From Dehalococcoidia bacterium (lineage in GTDB: Bacteria; Chloroflexota; Dehalococcoidia; UBA2979), in assembly GCA_030745285.1 (NCBI GenBank), contig JASLOV010000230.1, positions 1 through 6,132 of the forward strand: 6,132 nt of DNA. The letters run 5' to 3'. Each line of letters opens with the position of its first letter. Position 1 is the stretch's first letter. A program made the position numbers and the translations under genes. Positions 1 to 4,810 of this stretch are shown one piece after another. A model generated the notes under the pieces. The model was not told the DNA's origin and did not search any database. It saw only the letters and a list, made by a program, of their open reading frames with translations.

Positions 1-426
1 GTCCAGGCTCGCCGGCTCGCCCGACCACAGCGCCCGTAGCGCCTCCAGCGTCTGATCGAGCCGCGCGCCTCGCTCATCGAGCGGCACTCCCGCCGCCTCG
101 AACTCCTTCGCAAACTCGCCGCCGGTCCCGACGCCCAGGCGGAAGCGCCCGCCCGAGAGCCACTGCAAGGTCGCCGTCTGCTTTGCCAGCGCGGCCGGCT
201 GGCGCAGCGCCGCCAGCAGCACGCCCGTCCCCAGCGCGGCCGTGCTCGTCACCGCCGAGGCAGCCGCGAGCATCGCCACTGGCTCCGGCCAGAAGACGTA
301 CCAGAGCACATGGTCCCCGACCCACACGGAGTCGTAGCCCAGCGCCTCCGCGGTCTGCGCCGCCATCAGGAACTCCTCCGGCGACGATCCGCCGGGCAGC
401 ACGCCAAAGGTCAGGTCCTCGCTCAC
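1..426 (-). CDS. Luciferase-like (LLM class) flavin/F420-dependent oxidoreductase, N-terminal part
   Basis: This is the N-terminal 142 residues of a bacterial luciferase-like monooxygenase; the gene runs off the left edge. The family forms TIM barrels that use FMNH2 or reduced F420 to oxidise or reduce diverse substrates, usually in the cytoplasm. Family features seen: a first strand reading LTFGVLPGG, the segment AEALGYDSVWVGDHV (about residues 28-42), a region of AVTSTAALGTGVLLAALRQP (about 57-76), then LAKQTATLQWLSGGRFRLGVGTG (about 78-100), and the later GARLDQTLEALRALWSG. The start is GTG at 426, chosen because a near-perfect Shine-Dalgarno (GGAGGTGA, 438-431) lies just upstream with 7 nt between GGAGG and the GTG. 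It lies 48 bp downstream of the Nudix-type gene on the same strand, so co-transcription is likely. Cofactor and substrate cannot be told from this fragment. The family call is secure; specific function is unknown. Confidence 0.88.
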   Translation of the reverse strand, partial: MSEDLTFGVLPGGSSPEEFLMAAQTAEALGYDSVWVGDHVLWYVFWPEPVAMLAAASAVTSTAALGTGVLLAALRQPAALAKQTATLQWLSGGRFRLGVGTGGEFAKEFEAAGVPLDERGARLDQTLEALRALWSGEPASLD

Positions 427-430
427 GCCG

Positions 431-438
431 TCACCTCC
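431..438 (-). promoter_or_regulatory. Strong Shine-Dalgarno for the LLM oxidoreductase gene
   Basis: Read on the minus strand this is GGAGGTGA, an almost full anti-16S match, placed 4 nt (7 nt from GGAGG) before the GTG at 426. It fixes the start of the luciferase-like gene and is one of the strongest ribosome binding sites in the window. Confidence 0.75.
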
Positions 439-474
439 ACCGCACTCACGCCACACTCGCAGGCCGCCGGAGAC

Positions 475-1107
475 TCACAGGAACACCGGTTCGCGACTGA
501 CAAAGCGGTAGAGCAGCGCCGGGCGGTGGGCGCCCTCGCGCCGGCGCGTGCCGGTGGGCTCGATGATGCCGTTGCTGAGCATGCGCTTGCGGAAGTTGCG
601 GCGGTCCAGCTCGCGCCCGAGGATCGCCTCGTACGTCGCCTGCAGCTCGCGCACCGTGAATTCCTCCGGGAGCAGCCCGTAGGCGATGTTCGTGTACTCC
701 AGCTTGGCACGCACACGATCCAGCGCCTGCGCGATCACGCTGTCGTTGTCGAACGCCATCTCCGGTAGGGCGTCGACCCGCTGCCACCGCGGCGGCCACT
801 CATCCCCCTCGCGCAAGCGCACGCGCGCCTGGTCGACGAGCGCGAAGTACGCGACGGCCACCCCGGGCTGCTCGCGGTCGAGCCCGGAGGTCGTGAACAG
901 CTGCTCCAGGTAGAGACCGCCGGCCCCGGTCTCCTCCACGAGCTTGCGCGAGGCGGTCGCGTCCATCCCTTCACGGCCGTCCCAGCGACCGCCCGGCAGG
1001 GCCCAGCGTCCGCGCTCCGGCTCGGCCGTGCGCTGCACGAGCAGCACCTGCACGGCGTCCTCGATCACCGCGAAGATCACGACCACGGTCGCCACCAGCG
1101 GGTTCAT
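475..1107 (-). CDS. Nudix domain plus C-terminal winged-helix protein, NrtR-like regulator
   Basis: A 210-residue protein with two parts. Residues about 4-130 are a Nudix fold with the signature at 40-62: G40, E46, R54, E58, E59 and G61 are kept, but the glutamate of the usual R-E-U-x-E-E core is K55. Residues about 149-202 (FTVRELQATYEAILGRELDR, then NFRKRMLSNGIIEPTG and RPALLYRF) match the winged-helix domain of NrtR-type Nudix regulators. Known NrtR proteins bind ADP-ribose or a related nucleotide and control NAD-metabolism or sugar genes; many have lost hydrolase activity. I infer a nucleotide-sensing DNA-binding protein with weak or no hydrolysis. No NAD or pentose gene is adjacent, so its regulon is unknown. 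The start is placed at ATG 1107 because the family begins at the first beta strand (VATVVVIFAV). An in-frame GTG at 1155 would add 16 residues that merely translate a direct-repeat array. Shine-Dalgarno support for either start is weak. Confidence 0.82.
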   Translation of the reverse strand: MNPLVATVVVIFAVIEDAVQVLLVQRTAEPERGRWALPGGRWDGREGMDATASRKLVEETGAGGLYLEQLFTTSGLDREQPGVAVAYFALVDQARVRLREGDEWPPRWQRVDALPEMAFDNDSVIAQALDRVRAKLEYTNIAYGLLPEEFTVRELQATYEAILGRELDRRNFRKRMLSNGIIEPTGTRRREGAHRPALLYRFVSREPVFL

Positions 1108-1121
1108 CAGGGCTGGCTCTT

Positions 1122-1178
1122 CACAGCTTGAGTCATCACAGCCTTGAGTCATCACAGCTGAGTCATCCAGCTGAGCTG
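1122..1178 (-). repeat. Tandem 14-16 bp direct repeats in the Nudix-regulator leader, candidate operator
   Basis: Three tandem copies on the plus strand, 1122-1136 (CACAGCTTGAGTCAT), 1137-1152 (CACAGCCTTGAGTCAT) and 1153-1166 (CACAGCTGAGTCAT), are followed by a degenerate fourth at 1167-1178 (CCAGCTGAGCTG). Each full copy has the invariant core TGAGTCAT and the invariant start CACAGC; copies differ only by 1-2 bases of insertion between these blocks. TGAGTCA is itself a 7-bp dyad. The array fills most of the gap between the GyrI-like gene and the Nudix-type gene and ends 14 bp upstream of the ATG at 1107. The location suggests an operator, possibly for the adjacent winged-helix protein. That is inference, and slippage-generated repeats without function remain possible. 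Confidence 0.6.
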
Positions 1179-1196
1179 CCCCTCGACGGCAGGGCG

Positions 1197-1652
1197 CTAC
1201 GGTTGGGTGAGCCGTAGCCCGATGTCGGCCGTCAGTTCGTCGTCCTCGTTCGTGCGGTAGACCTCGATCGACTCGCCCGTCAGCGACTGGCCGGCATCGG
1301 CCGCCGCCTCACGGAGCGCCTCCAACACCTGCGCGATGTGCTCCGTCGCCCCGGTGTAGGTGACCATGGCGAACTCCCCGCCCGCCACCTCGAATAGCTC
1401 GTAGCTCTCGGCGGCGGCGCCCCCGTCCGCCTCCATGTCCGACGGCATCCCGGCGTAGTAGGCGATCCCCTCCGGCCGGGGCAGCGTCACGCCGACGCCT
1501 GCAACCTCGGGCTCGCTGCTGGCGATGCGCCCGTTCTCAAGGTCGTCGCCGACCTCGTGCCAGACGCGCGCGATCTCATCGCGGTCGACGGCGCACCTGC
1601 GCACCAGCAGCCGGTAGCCGCCGAGCTGGTGCACGGCGTACTCGAGCGCCAT
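1197..1652 (-). CDS. GyrI-like / AraC effector-binding-domain protein
   Basis: A 151-residue stand-alone protein resembling the GyrI-like small-molecule-binding domain found in SbmC/GyrI and at the C-terminus of AraC- and MerR-type regulators. Visible features are an N-terminal strand LGGYRLLVRRCAV, a helix with IARVWHEVGDDL, the segment GIAYYAGMPSDM near the middle, then the second half with AGGEFAMVTYTGATEHIAQV, a helix, and the closing ESIEVYRTNEDDELTADIGL, all at positions expected of the family. No DNA-binding domain, signal peptide or membrane segment is present, so it is probably a cytosolic ligand-binding protein; its ligand is unknown. The start is ATG 1652: its A is also the last base of the miaB TGA stop, a one-base overlap that implies translational coupling. 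Upstream in-frame starts would add an arginine-rich stretch lying inside miaB and were not used. Confidence 0.78.
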   Translation of the reverse strand: MALEYAVHQLGGYRLLVRRCAVDRDEIARVWHEVGDDLENGRIASSEPEVAGVGVTLPRPEGIAYYAGMPSDMEADGGAAAESYELFEVAGGEFAMVTYTGATEHIAQVLEALREAAADAGQSLTGESIEVYRTNEDDELTADIGLRLTQP

Positions 1653-2986
1653 CAGACCACCGCCAGCGCGACGTCGTCTGCGGCGCGCCCCTGCAAGGAC
1701 CAAGGTGTCACGCTGTCCACTATCACCTCTGCCAGCTCGCCGACGAGGCCGGTCTCCGCGAAGTGCACCAGCTGGCCCCCGCGCGTACGACCCGTGGAGC
1801 GGCCATCCTCTTCGCGCTCGACCAGCACCTCGACCCGTTCGCCGATCAACCGGCGGTTGATGCGCGACGCCGAATCTGCGTGGACAGCTTCCACCGCCTG
1901 CAGCCGCGCCTTCTTCACCTCCAGCGGCACGTCGTCCGGCTGGTTGCGGGTGGCGTACGTGCCGGGCCGCTCGGAGTAGGCGGCGGCGTGGATCACGTCG
2001 AACTGCAGCCGCTCCAGCAACGCGATGGTGTTCGCGAATTGCTCGTCCGTCTCGCCAGGGAAGCCGACGATCACGTCGGTCGCGATCGCGGCGTGCGGCA
2101 TGCGACCGCGGATGCGCTGCACGCGCTCCTCGTACTCCGCGAGCGTGTAGCCACGCCGCATGCGCTCCAGCACCGTGTCGTCGCCGGACTGCACGGGAAG
2201 ATTGAAGTGCTCGCAGACCTTCGGCAGGTCGGCAACGGCGCCGATGATGCGGTCGGTCATGTCCCTGGGGTACGAGGTGAGGAAGCGCGTGCGCACGATG
2301 CCGTCGATCCGCTCGATCGCCTCGAACAGCGTCGCAAGATCGGCCCGCCCGTCCGGCCGCTCGCCAGCCTGCCCATCGCTGTCGAGGTCGCGGCCGTAGG
2401 CCTCGACCGTCTGGCCGAGCAGGGTCACCTCGCGCACGCCGTGCGCCGCCAGGTGCCGCACTTCAGCCAGCACCTCCGCCACCGGCCTGGAGCGCTCGCG
2501 CCCACGCCGGAAGGGCACGATGCAAAACGTGCAGAACTTGTCGCAGCCATGGACCACGGGCACAAACGCCGTGACGCCCTCCGGCACGCCGAAGGTTTCG
2601 GTCCAGAACTCACCTTCGGAGACGTCGCGCCCGAGGTCTGAGCGGCCAGCCAGCTCGATGATCGGGTCGAACTCTTGCGGCCGCGCCCAGGCGTCGACCC
2701 AGGGGAAGCGTCGCTCCAGCTCGTCGGTCTTCGGCCCGACCATGCAGCCCATGACCGCGAGCTTGAACTGCTCGCCCCGCTCGCGGCGCTTACGCAGCAC
2801 GCCCAGCCGGCTGTATGCGCGGTCTTCCGCGTGCTGGCGCACGGAGCAGGTGTTGATCACGATCAGGTCGGAGGCGCCGTCGTCGCCGGCCTCTGAGTAC
2901 CCGAGGCGCTCGAGCCCGGCGGCGAGCTTCAGCGAGTCCGCCCTGTTCATCTGGCAGCCAAGCGTCCAGATGTGGAAGGCCGGCAC
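1652..2986 (-). CDS. miaB: tRNA-2-methylthio-N6-isopentenyladenosine synthase (MiaB)
   Basis: Radical-SAM methylthiotransferase that adds a methylthio group at C2 of i6A37 in tRNAs reading UNN codons, using two 4Fe-4S clusters and S-adenosylmethionine. In a 444-residue product, the N-terminal UPF0004 domain carries C11 (TLGCQMN), C47 (NTCSV) and C81 (MGCM), which hold the auxiliary cluster. The radical-SAM motif is C148-x3-C152-x2-C155 (GCDKFCTFC), followed by RRGRERSRP. The later segments SYPRDMTD, LPVQSGDDTVLERMRRGYT and DVIVGFPGETDEQF are typical of MiaB. A TRAM RNA-binding domain occupies about residues 372-433. Length is normal for the family. The start is GTG 2986: GAGGAG (2998-2993) lies 6 nt upstream and the protein then begins right at the first strand (PAFHIWTLGCQMN). 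A longer frame to GTG 3049 would begin inside the tRNA gene. It follows tRNA-Ser by 35 bp and overlaps the GyrI-like gene by one base. Confidence 0.95.
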   Translation of the reverse strand: MPAFHIWTLGCQMNRADSLKLAAGLERLGYSEAGDDGASDLIVINTCSVRQHAEDRAYSRLGVLRKRRERGEQFKLAVMGCMVGPKTDELERRFPWVDAWARPQEFDPIIELAGRSDLGRDVSEGEFWTETFGVPEGVTAFVPVVHGCDKFCTFCIVPFRRGRERSRPVAEVLAEVRHLAAHGVREVTLLGQTVEAYGRDLDSDGQAGERPDGRADLATLFEAIERIDGIVRTRFLTSYPRDMTDRIIGAVADLPKVCEHFNLPVQSGDDTVLERMRRGYTLAEYEERVQRIRGRMPHAAIATDVIVGFPGETDEQFANTIALLERLQFDVIHAAAYSERPGTYATRNQPDDVPLEVKKARLQAVEAVHADSASRINRRLIGERVEVLVEREEDGRSTGRTRGGQLVHFAETGLVGELAEVIVDSVTPWSLQGRAADDVALAVV

Positions 2987-2992
2987 CTGCGA

Positions 2993-2998
2993 CTCCTC
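2993..2998 (-). promoter_or_regulatory. Shine-Dalgarno deciding the miaB start
   Basis: Reads GAGGAG on the minus strand with a 6-nt spacer to the GTG at 2986. Because the in-frame GTG at 3049 lies in the tRNA T-arm and has no such site free, this element supports the shorter miaB product. Confidence 0.65.
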
Positions 2999-3021
2999 GA
3001 TGACGCGAGCGGTGTCTGGAC

Positions 3022-3113
3022 TGGCGGAGGGGGTGGGATTCGAACCCACGACCCCGAGTCAACGGAGTAAGCGCTTAGCAGGCGCCCGCACTAGGCCACT
3101 ATGCGACCCCTCC
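3022..3113 (-). tRNA. tRNA-Ser (anticodon GCT), CCA encoded
   Basis: Folded by eye as a class II tRNA. The acceptor stem GGAGGGG (3113-3107) pairs perfectly with CCCCTCC (3032-3026); the discriminator is G (3025) and an encoded CCA occupies 3024-3022. The D arm has a 3-bp GCA/TGC stem around TAGTGGCCTAG. The anticodon arm is GGCGC-CTGCTAA-GCGCT with anticodon GCT at 3079-3077, reading AGC and AGU. A long variable arm (CTCCG, 6-nt loop, CGGGG) is characteristic of serine tRNAs. The T arm is GTGGG-TTCGAAT-CCCAC. The anticodon ends in U36 rather than A36, so this tRNA should carry t6A37-type modification and is not expected to be a substrate of the neighbouring MiaB. The encoded CCA and perfect stems argue for a functional gene. 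Confidence 0.97.
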
Positions 3114-3127
3114 GCGGGTCACAAACA

Positions 3128-3156
3128 AGCCTAGGCGCGCTGGCTGGACGCGGCAA
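3128..3156 (-). promoter_or_regulatory. Candidate promoter for tRNA-Ser (and miaB)
   Basis: On the minus strand, TTGCCG (3156-3151, 4 of 6 to TTGACA) and TAGGCT (3133-3128, 3 of 6 to TATAAT) are separated by exactly 17 bp. Initiation about 7 nt past the -10 would leave a leader of roughly 7 nt before the tRNA 5' end at 3113, a usual arrangement. The match is modest in GC-rich DNA, so this is only a candidate. Confidence 0.35.
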
Positions 3157-3184
3157 GAACCGCTGGTCCGGGAATGCTCGGTCC

Positions 3185-3200
3185 TCCGCTCCTCAGCGGA
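3185..3200 (-). terminator. Hairpin over the LysM gene stop codon, possible weak terminator
   Basis: TCCGCT (3185-3190) and AGCGGA (3195-3200) form a perfect 6-bp stem with a 4-nt loop; the TGA stop (3195-3193) spans the loop and the base of one arm. No T-run follows on the minus strand, so it is not a canonical intrinsic terminator. It could limit read-through into tRNA-Ser or protect the 3' end, but a chance palindrome is possible. Confidence 0.3.
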
Positions 3201-4728
3201 CCCGCAGCTGCTGGCCGATGAAGATCTGGTTCGCGCTGAAGAGGTCGTTCAGCGTCACGATCGCATCGATCGACGTGTCGAAGCGCCACGCGATTGCCGT
3301 CAGCGAATCGCCCGGCTCGACCTTGTAGAACAGCGGCTGCGCGATGGCCGATCCCCGGCCGCCTCGCGGGATCTGCAACTGCTGTCCGACGCTCACGAAG
3401 TTGGGGTCGGTGATGCCGTTCAGCTCCACGATCGCCGACTGGGCGACATCGAAGCGCTCGGCGAGCACGCTCAGGCTGTCGCCCGGCTGCACCTCGTAGG
3501 TCAGCGGCGGCAGCGCTGCGGTCCCTCGGCCCGGCAGCCGCAGCTGCATGCCCGCCTGGATCAGGTTCGGGTTGGCGATGTCGTTCGCGTCGGCAAGCGC
3601 CTGCACCGTCACCCGCCAGCGCGCGGCCAGCACCGCCAGCGAGTCGCCCGGCTGCACGACGTACGTCGCGGGCCGCGGCGGGTTCGCGCGCAGCACCTCC
3701 CACACCGCCGGCTCGGTCACCCCGAATCGCCAAACCGAGACAGAGTCGGCCGCATTCGCGAAGGAGTGGTCGATGAACTCGCCCCACTCGCTCGTCACGC
3801 TCACCTCCCCCTCGCCGATCGGATGGACGGGCAGGCCGAAGGGTTCGAGCACGTCAAGCGCAGCGTCGAGCACGAACCGCGGCGTCATCCCGGCCGACCC
3901 CAGCTGGTAGCCGGCCGCGGCGAACTTGACCACGTTCTGCCACGTCTCGAACGCGTTCCAGTAGATCTGCGGCGATATCTCGCTCGCGAAGCTGGAGAAT
4001 TCACCGAGCGGGATGCGGCTGATCTCCCACGGCCGCGGGTCGATCGAGATCGCCACCCACGAGGAGGGCTGCAACAGCCGCAACTCGCGCCCGAAAGCGG
4101 CCGCCCCCGCTGCGTCGCCCTGCCAGAACTGGGCGTGGGGCTCGACGTCCAGCGTGATCGTGCGCGCGCCGGCGGCCAGCACGTCCGCCGTCATCCGCGC
4201 CTCCTGCAGTGGATCGAAGCCGTTCAGCACCGACCAGGCGTGGAAGGGCACGCCGCCCTCCTCGAAGAAGGCTGCCAGCTCCGCGACCTGGCCCGGCCCG
4301 TCGACCGCGTCGACTGAGTCGTCGAACTCGGCCATCCAGTCGACGCCGTCGTTGGTCTTCAGCACGACGCCCAGCCCGTGCGCGGCGAGCACGTCGCGGA
4401 TCAGCTCCTTGCTGCCGTCCTGATTGAACTGCCACACCCACGCAAGGTGGGCGAGCGACTCAACGGTCGAAGCAGCGGGGGATTCGACGGGCGGCTCGAA
4501 CGGCACGACCGCCGGGGCAGCCGCGAACGCATCGACGGTACGGCGCGAGTCGGACGGGAACAGCGAGGTCGGCGCAAGCGCAAGCGCGCCCGCCCCGGCA
4601 GCGCCGCTGAGGGCAGAGAGGAAACGCCGTCTTCCAATCGGGCGCCCGATGGGGCGCCCGATTGGGCGCACATTCGGGCGTCGGACGGGGCGTCCGAATC
4701 GGCGTCCGATCAGGCGGCCAGAACCCAC
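3193..4728 (-). CDS. Exported TIM-barrel (glycosidase-like) protein with three C-terminal LysM domains
   Basis: A 511-residue protein. Residues 1-35 are an arginine-rich region of 4-residue repeats (PIGR/RPIG type) ending in a twin-arginine motif, GRRRFLS (32-38), followed by a hydrophobic stretch (about 36-52); AFAAAPA near 67-73 could be the cleavage area. This looks like a Tat signal with an unusually long n-region. Residues about 90-345 resemble a glycoside-hydrolase-type TIM barrel: GVVLKTNDGVDW, FHAWSVLNG, TITLDVEP (D194, E196 as candidate acidic pair), VAISIDPRPWE, ISPQIYWNAFE and VSVWRFG. Three LysM modules follow at about 355-398, 410-454 and 467-511, each with a VxPGDSL core and an N-(x)-I/N-Q-I-like end. 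LysM binds peptidoglycan or other GlcNAc polymers, so a cell-wall-associated hydrolase or binding protein is inferred; activity is unproven. The GTG start at 4728 has GAGGA 6 nt upstream. The gene is divergent from the TolB-like gene. Confidence 0.82.
   Translation of the reverse strand: MGSGRLIGRRFGRPVRRPNVRPIGRPIGRPIGRRRFLSALSGAAGAGALALAPTSLFPSDSRRTVDAFAAAPAVVPFEPPVESPAASTVESLAHLAWVWQFNQDGSKELIRDVLAAHGLGVVLKTNDGVDWMAEFDDSVDAVDGPGQVAELAAFFEEGGVPFHAWSVLNGFDPLQEARMTADVLAAGARTITLDVEPHAQFWQGDAAGAAAFGRELRLLQPSSWVAISIDPRPWEISRIPLGEFSSFASEISPQIYWNAFETWQNVVKFAAAGYQLGSAGMTPRFVLDAALDVLEPFGLPVHPIGEGEVSVTSEWGEFIDHSFANAADSVSVWRFGVTEPAVWEVLRANPPRPATYVVQPGDSLAVLAARWRVTVQALADANDIANPNLIQAGMQLRLPGRGTAALPPLTYEVQPGDSLSVLAERFDVAQSAIVELNGITDPNFVSVGQQLQIPRGGRGSAIAQPLFYKVEPGDSLTAIAWRFDTSIDAIVTLNDLFSANQIFIGQQLRVR
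4634..4710. other. Array of three consecutive perfect stem-loops
   Basis: Hairpin 1 is a 14-bp perfect inverted repeat with a 4-nt loop (CCAATCGGGCGCCC at 4634-4647 against 4652-4665). Hairpin 2 is a 7-bp stem with a GGG loop (TCGGACG 4681-4687, CGTCCGA 4691-4697). Hairpin 3 is a 5-bp stem with a 3-nt loop (ATCGG 4698-4702, CCGAT 4706-4710). In the LysM mRNA they fall about 20-95 nt after the start codon. Structure of this strength early in a message could affect translation, decay or transcription progress; this effect is inferred only. Confidence 0.7.
4637..4720. repeat. Seven 12-bp tandem repeats inside the 5' end of the LysM gene
   Basis: Seven contiguous 12-bp units run from 4637 (ATCGGGCGCCCG, ATGGGGCGCCCG, ATTGGGCGCACA and so on). 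The units farthest from the start codon (4637-4672) are nearly identical and the others progressively diverge. On the minus strand each unit encodes four residues of the PIGR type, giving the basic n-region of the signal sequence. The units are self-complementary around GGGCGCCC, so the same block is also a hairpin array and reads as a similar peptide on the plus strand. This origin suggests duplication by slippage of a palindromic unit. Confidence 0.8.
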
Positions 4729-4734
4729 GAGTCG

Positions 4735-4739
4735 TCCTC
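4735..4739 (-). promoter_or_regulatory. Shine-Dalgarno for the LysM gene
   Basis: GAGGA on the minus strand with a 6-nt spacer to GTG 4728. It supports the long, arginine-rich N-terminus as genuinely translated; the only other nearby in-frame start noted (GTG at V20) has no such site. Confidence 0.55.
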
Positions 4740-4758
4740 GTTCTTTCCCGCCAGAAGC

Positions 4759-4786
4759 ATTATGTCACAGCCGGTCCGCGAGTCGA
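4759..4786 (-). promoter_or_regulatory. Candidate promoter for the LysM gene
   Basis: On the minus strand TCGACT (4786-4781, 4 of 6 to TTGACA) and CATAAT (4764-4759, 5 of 6 to TATAAT) are 16 bp apart, in the 82-bp divergent gap. Initiation just past the -10 gives a leader of about 25 nt containing the GAGGA site. The A/T-rich -10 stands out in this GC-rich context. Confidence 0.45.
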
Positions 4787-4797
4787 GCCGCGGGCCG

Positions 4798-4803
4798 TAT
4801 AGT
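4798..4803 (+). promoter_or_regulatory. -10 element (TATAGT) for the TolB-like gene, leaderless arrangement
   Basis: TATAGT differs from TATAAT at one position and ends 7 nt before GTG 4811, so transcription would begin at or next to the start codon. No convincing -35 is seen at 16-18 bp, and no Shine-Dalgarno precedes the GTG, both consistent with a leaderless message. Confidence 0.5.
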
Positions 4804-4810
4804 CGCGGAT

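Noticed and set aside
1108..1155. Sixteen extra N-terminal residues for the Nudix-type protein (GTG 1155)
   Set aside because: They translate the tandem repeats, have no family counterpart and no better ribosome binding site.
1122..1178. CRISPR-like array
   Set aside because: Units are 14-16 bp, directly abutting with no unique spacers, and there are no cas genes.
1176..1196. Terminator after the GyrI-like gene
   Set aside because: Only a 5-bp CTGCC/GGCAG stem with a 7-nt loop and no T-run; too weak to call.
1763..2641. Long 292-codon plus-strand frame
   Set aside because: Fully antisense to miaB, which is unambiguous; composition (H, R, V, D rich) is typical of the opposite strand of a GC-rich gene and no domain is recognisable.
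3022..3113. tRNA-Ser as a substrate of the adjacent MiaB
   Set aside because: MiaB acts on i6A37 in tRNAs with A36; this anticodon (GCT) has U36, so the neighbourhood is not enzyme-substrate.
4424..4810. Plus-strand open frame extending the TolB-like protein upstream by 129 codons
   Set aside because: It is antisense to the LysM gene, is low-complexity and arginine-rich, and ends at a good -10 box with a GTG that begins the propeller repeats.
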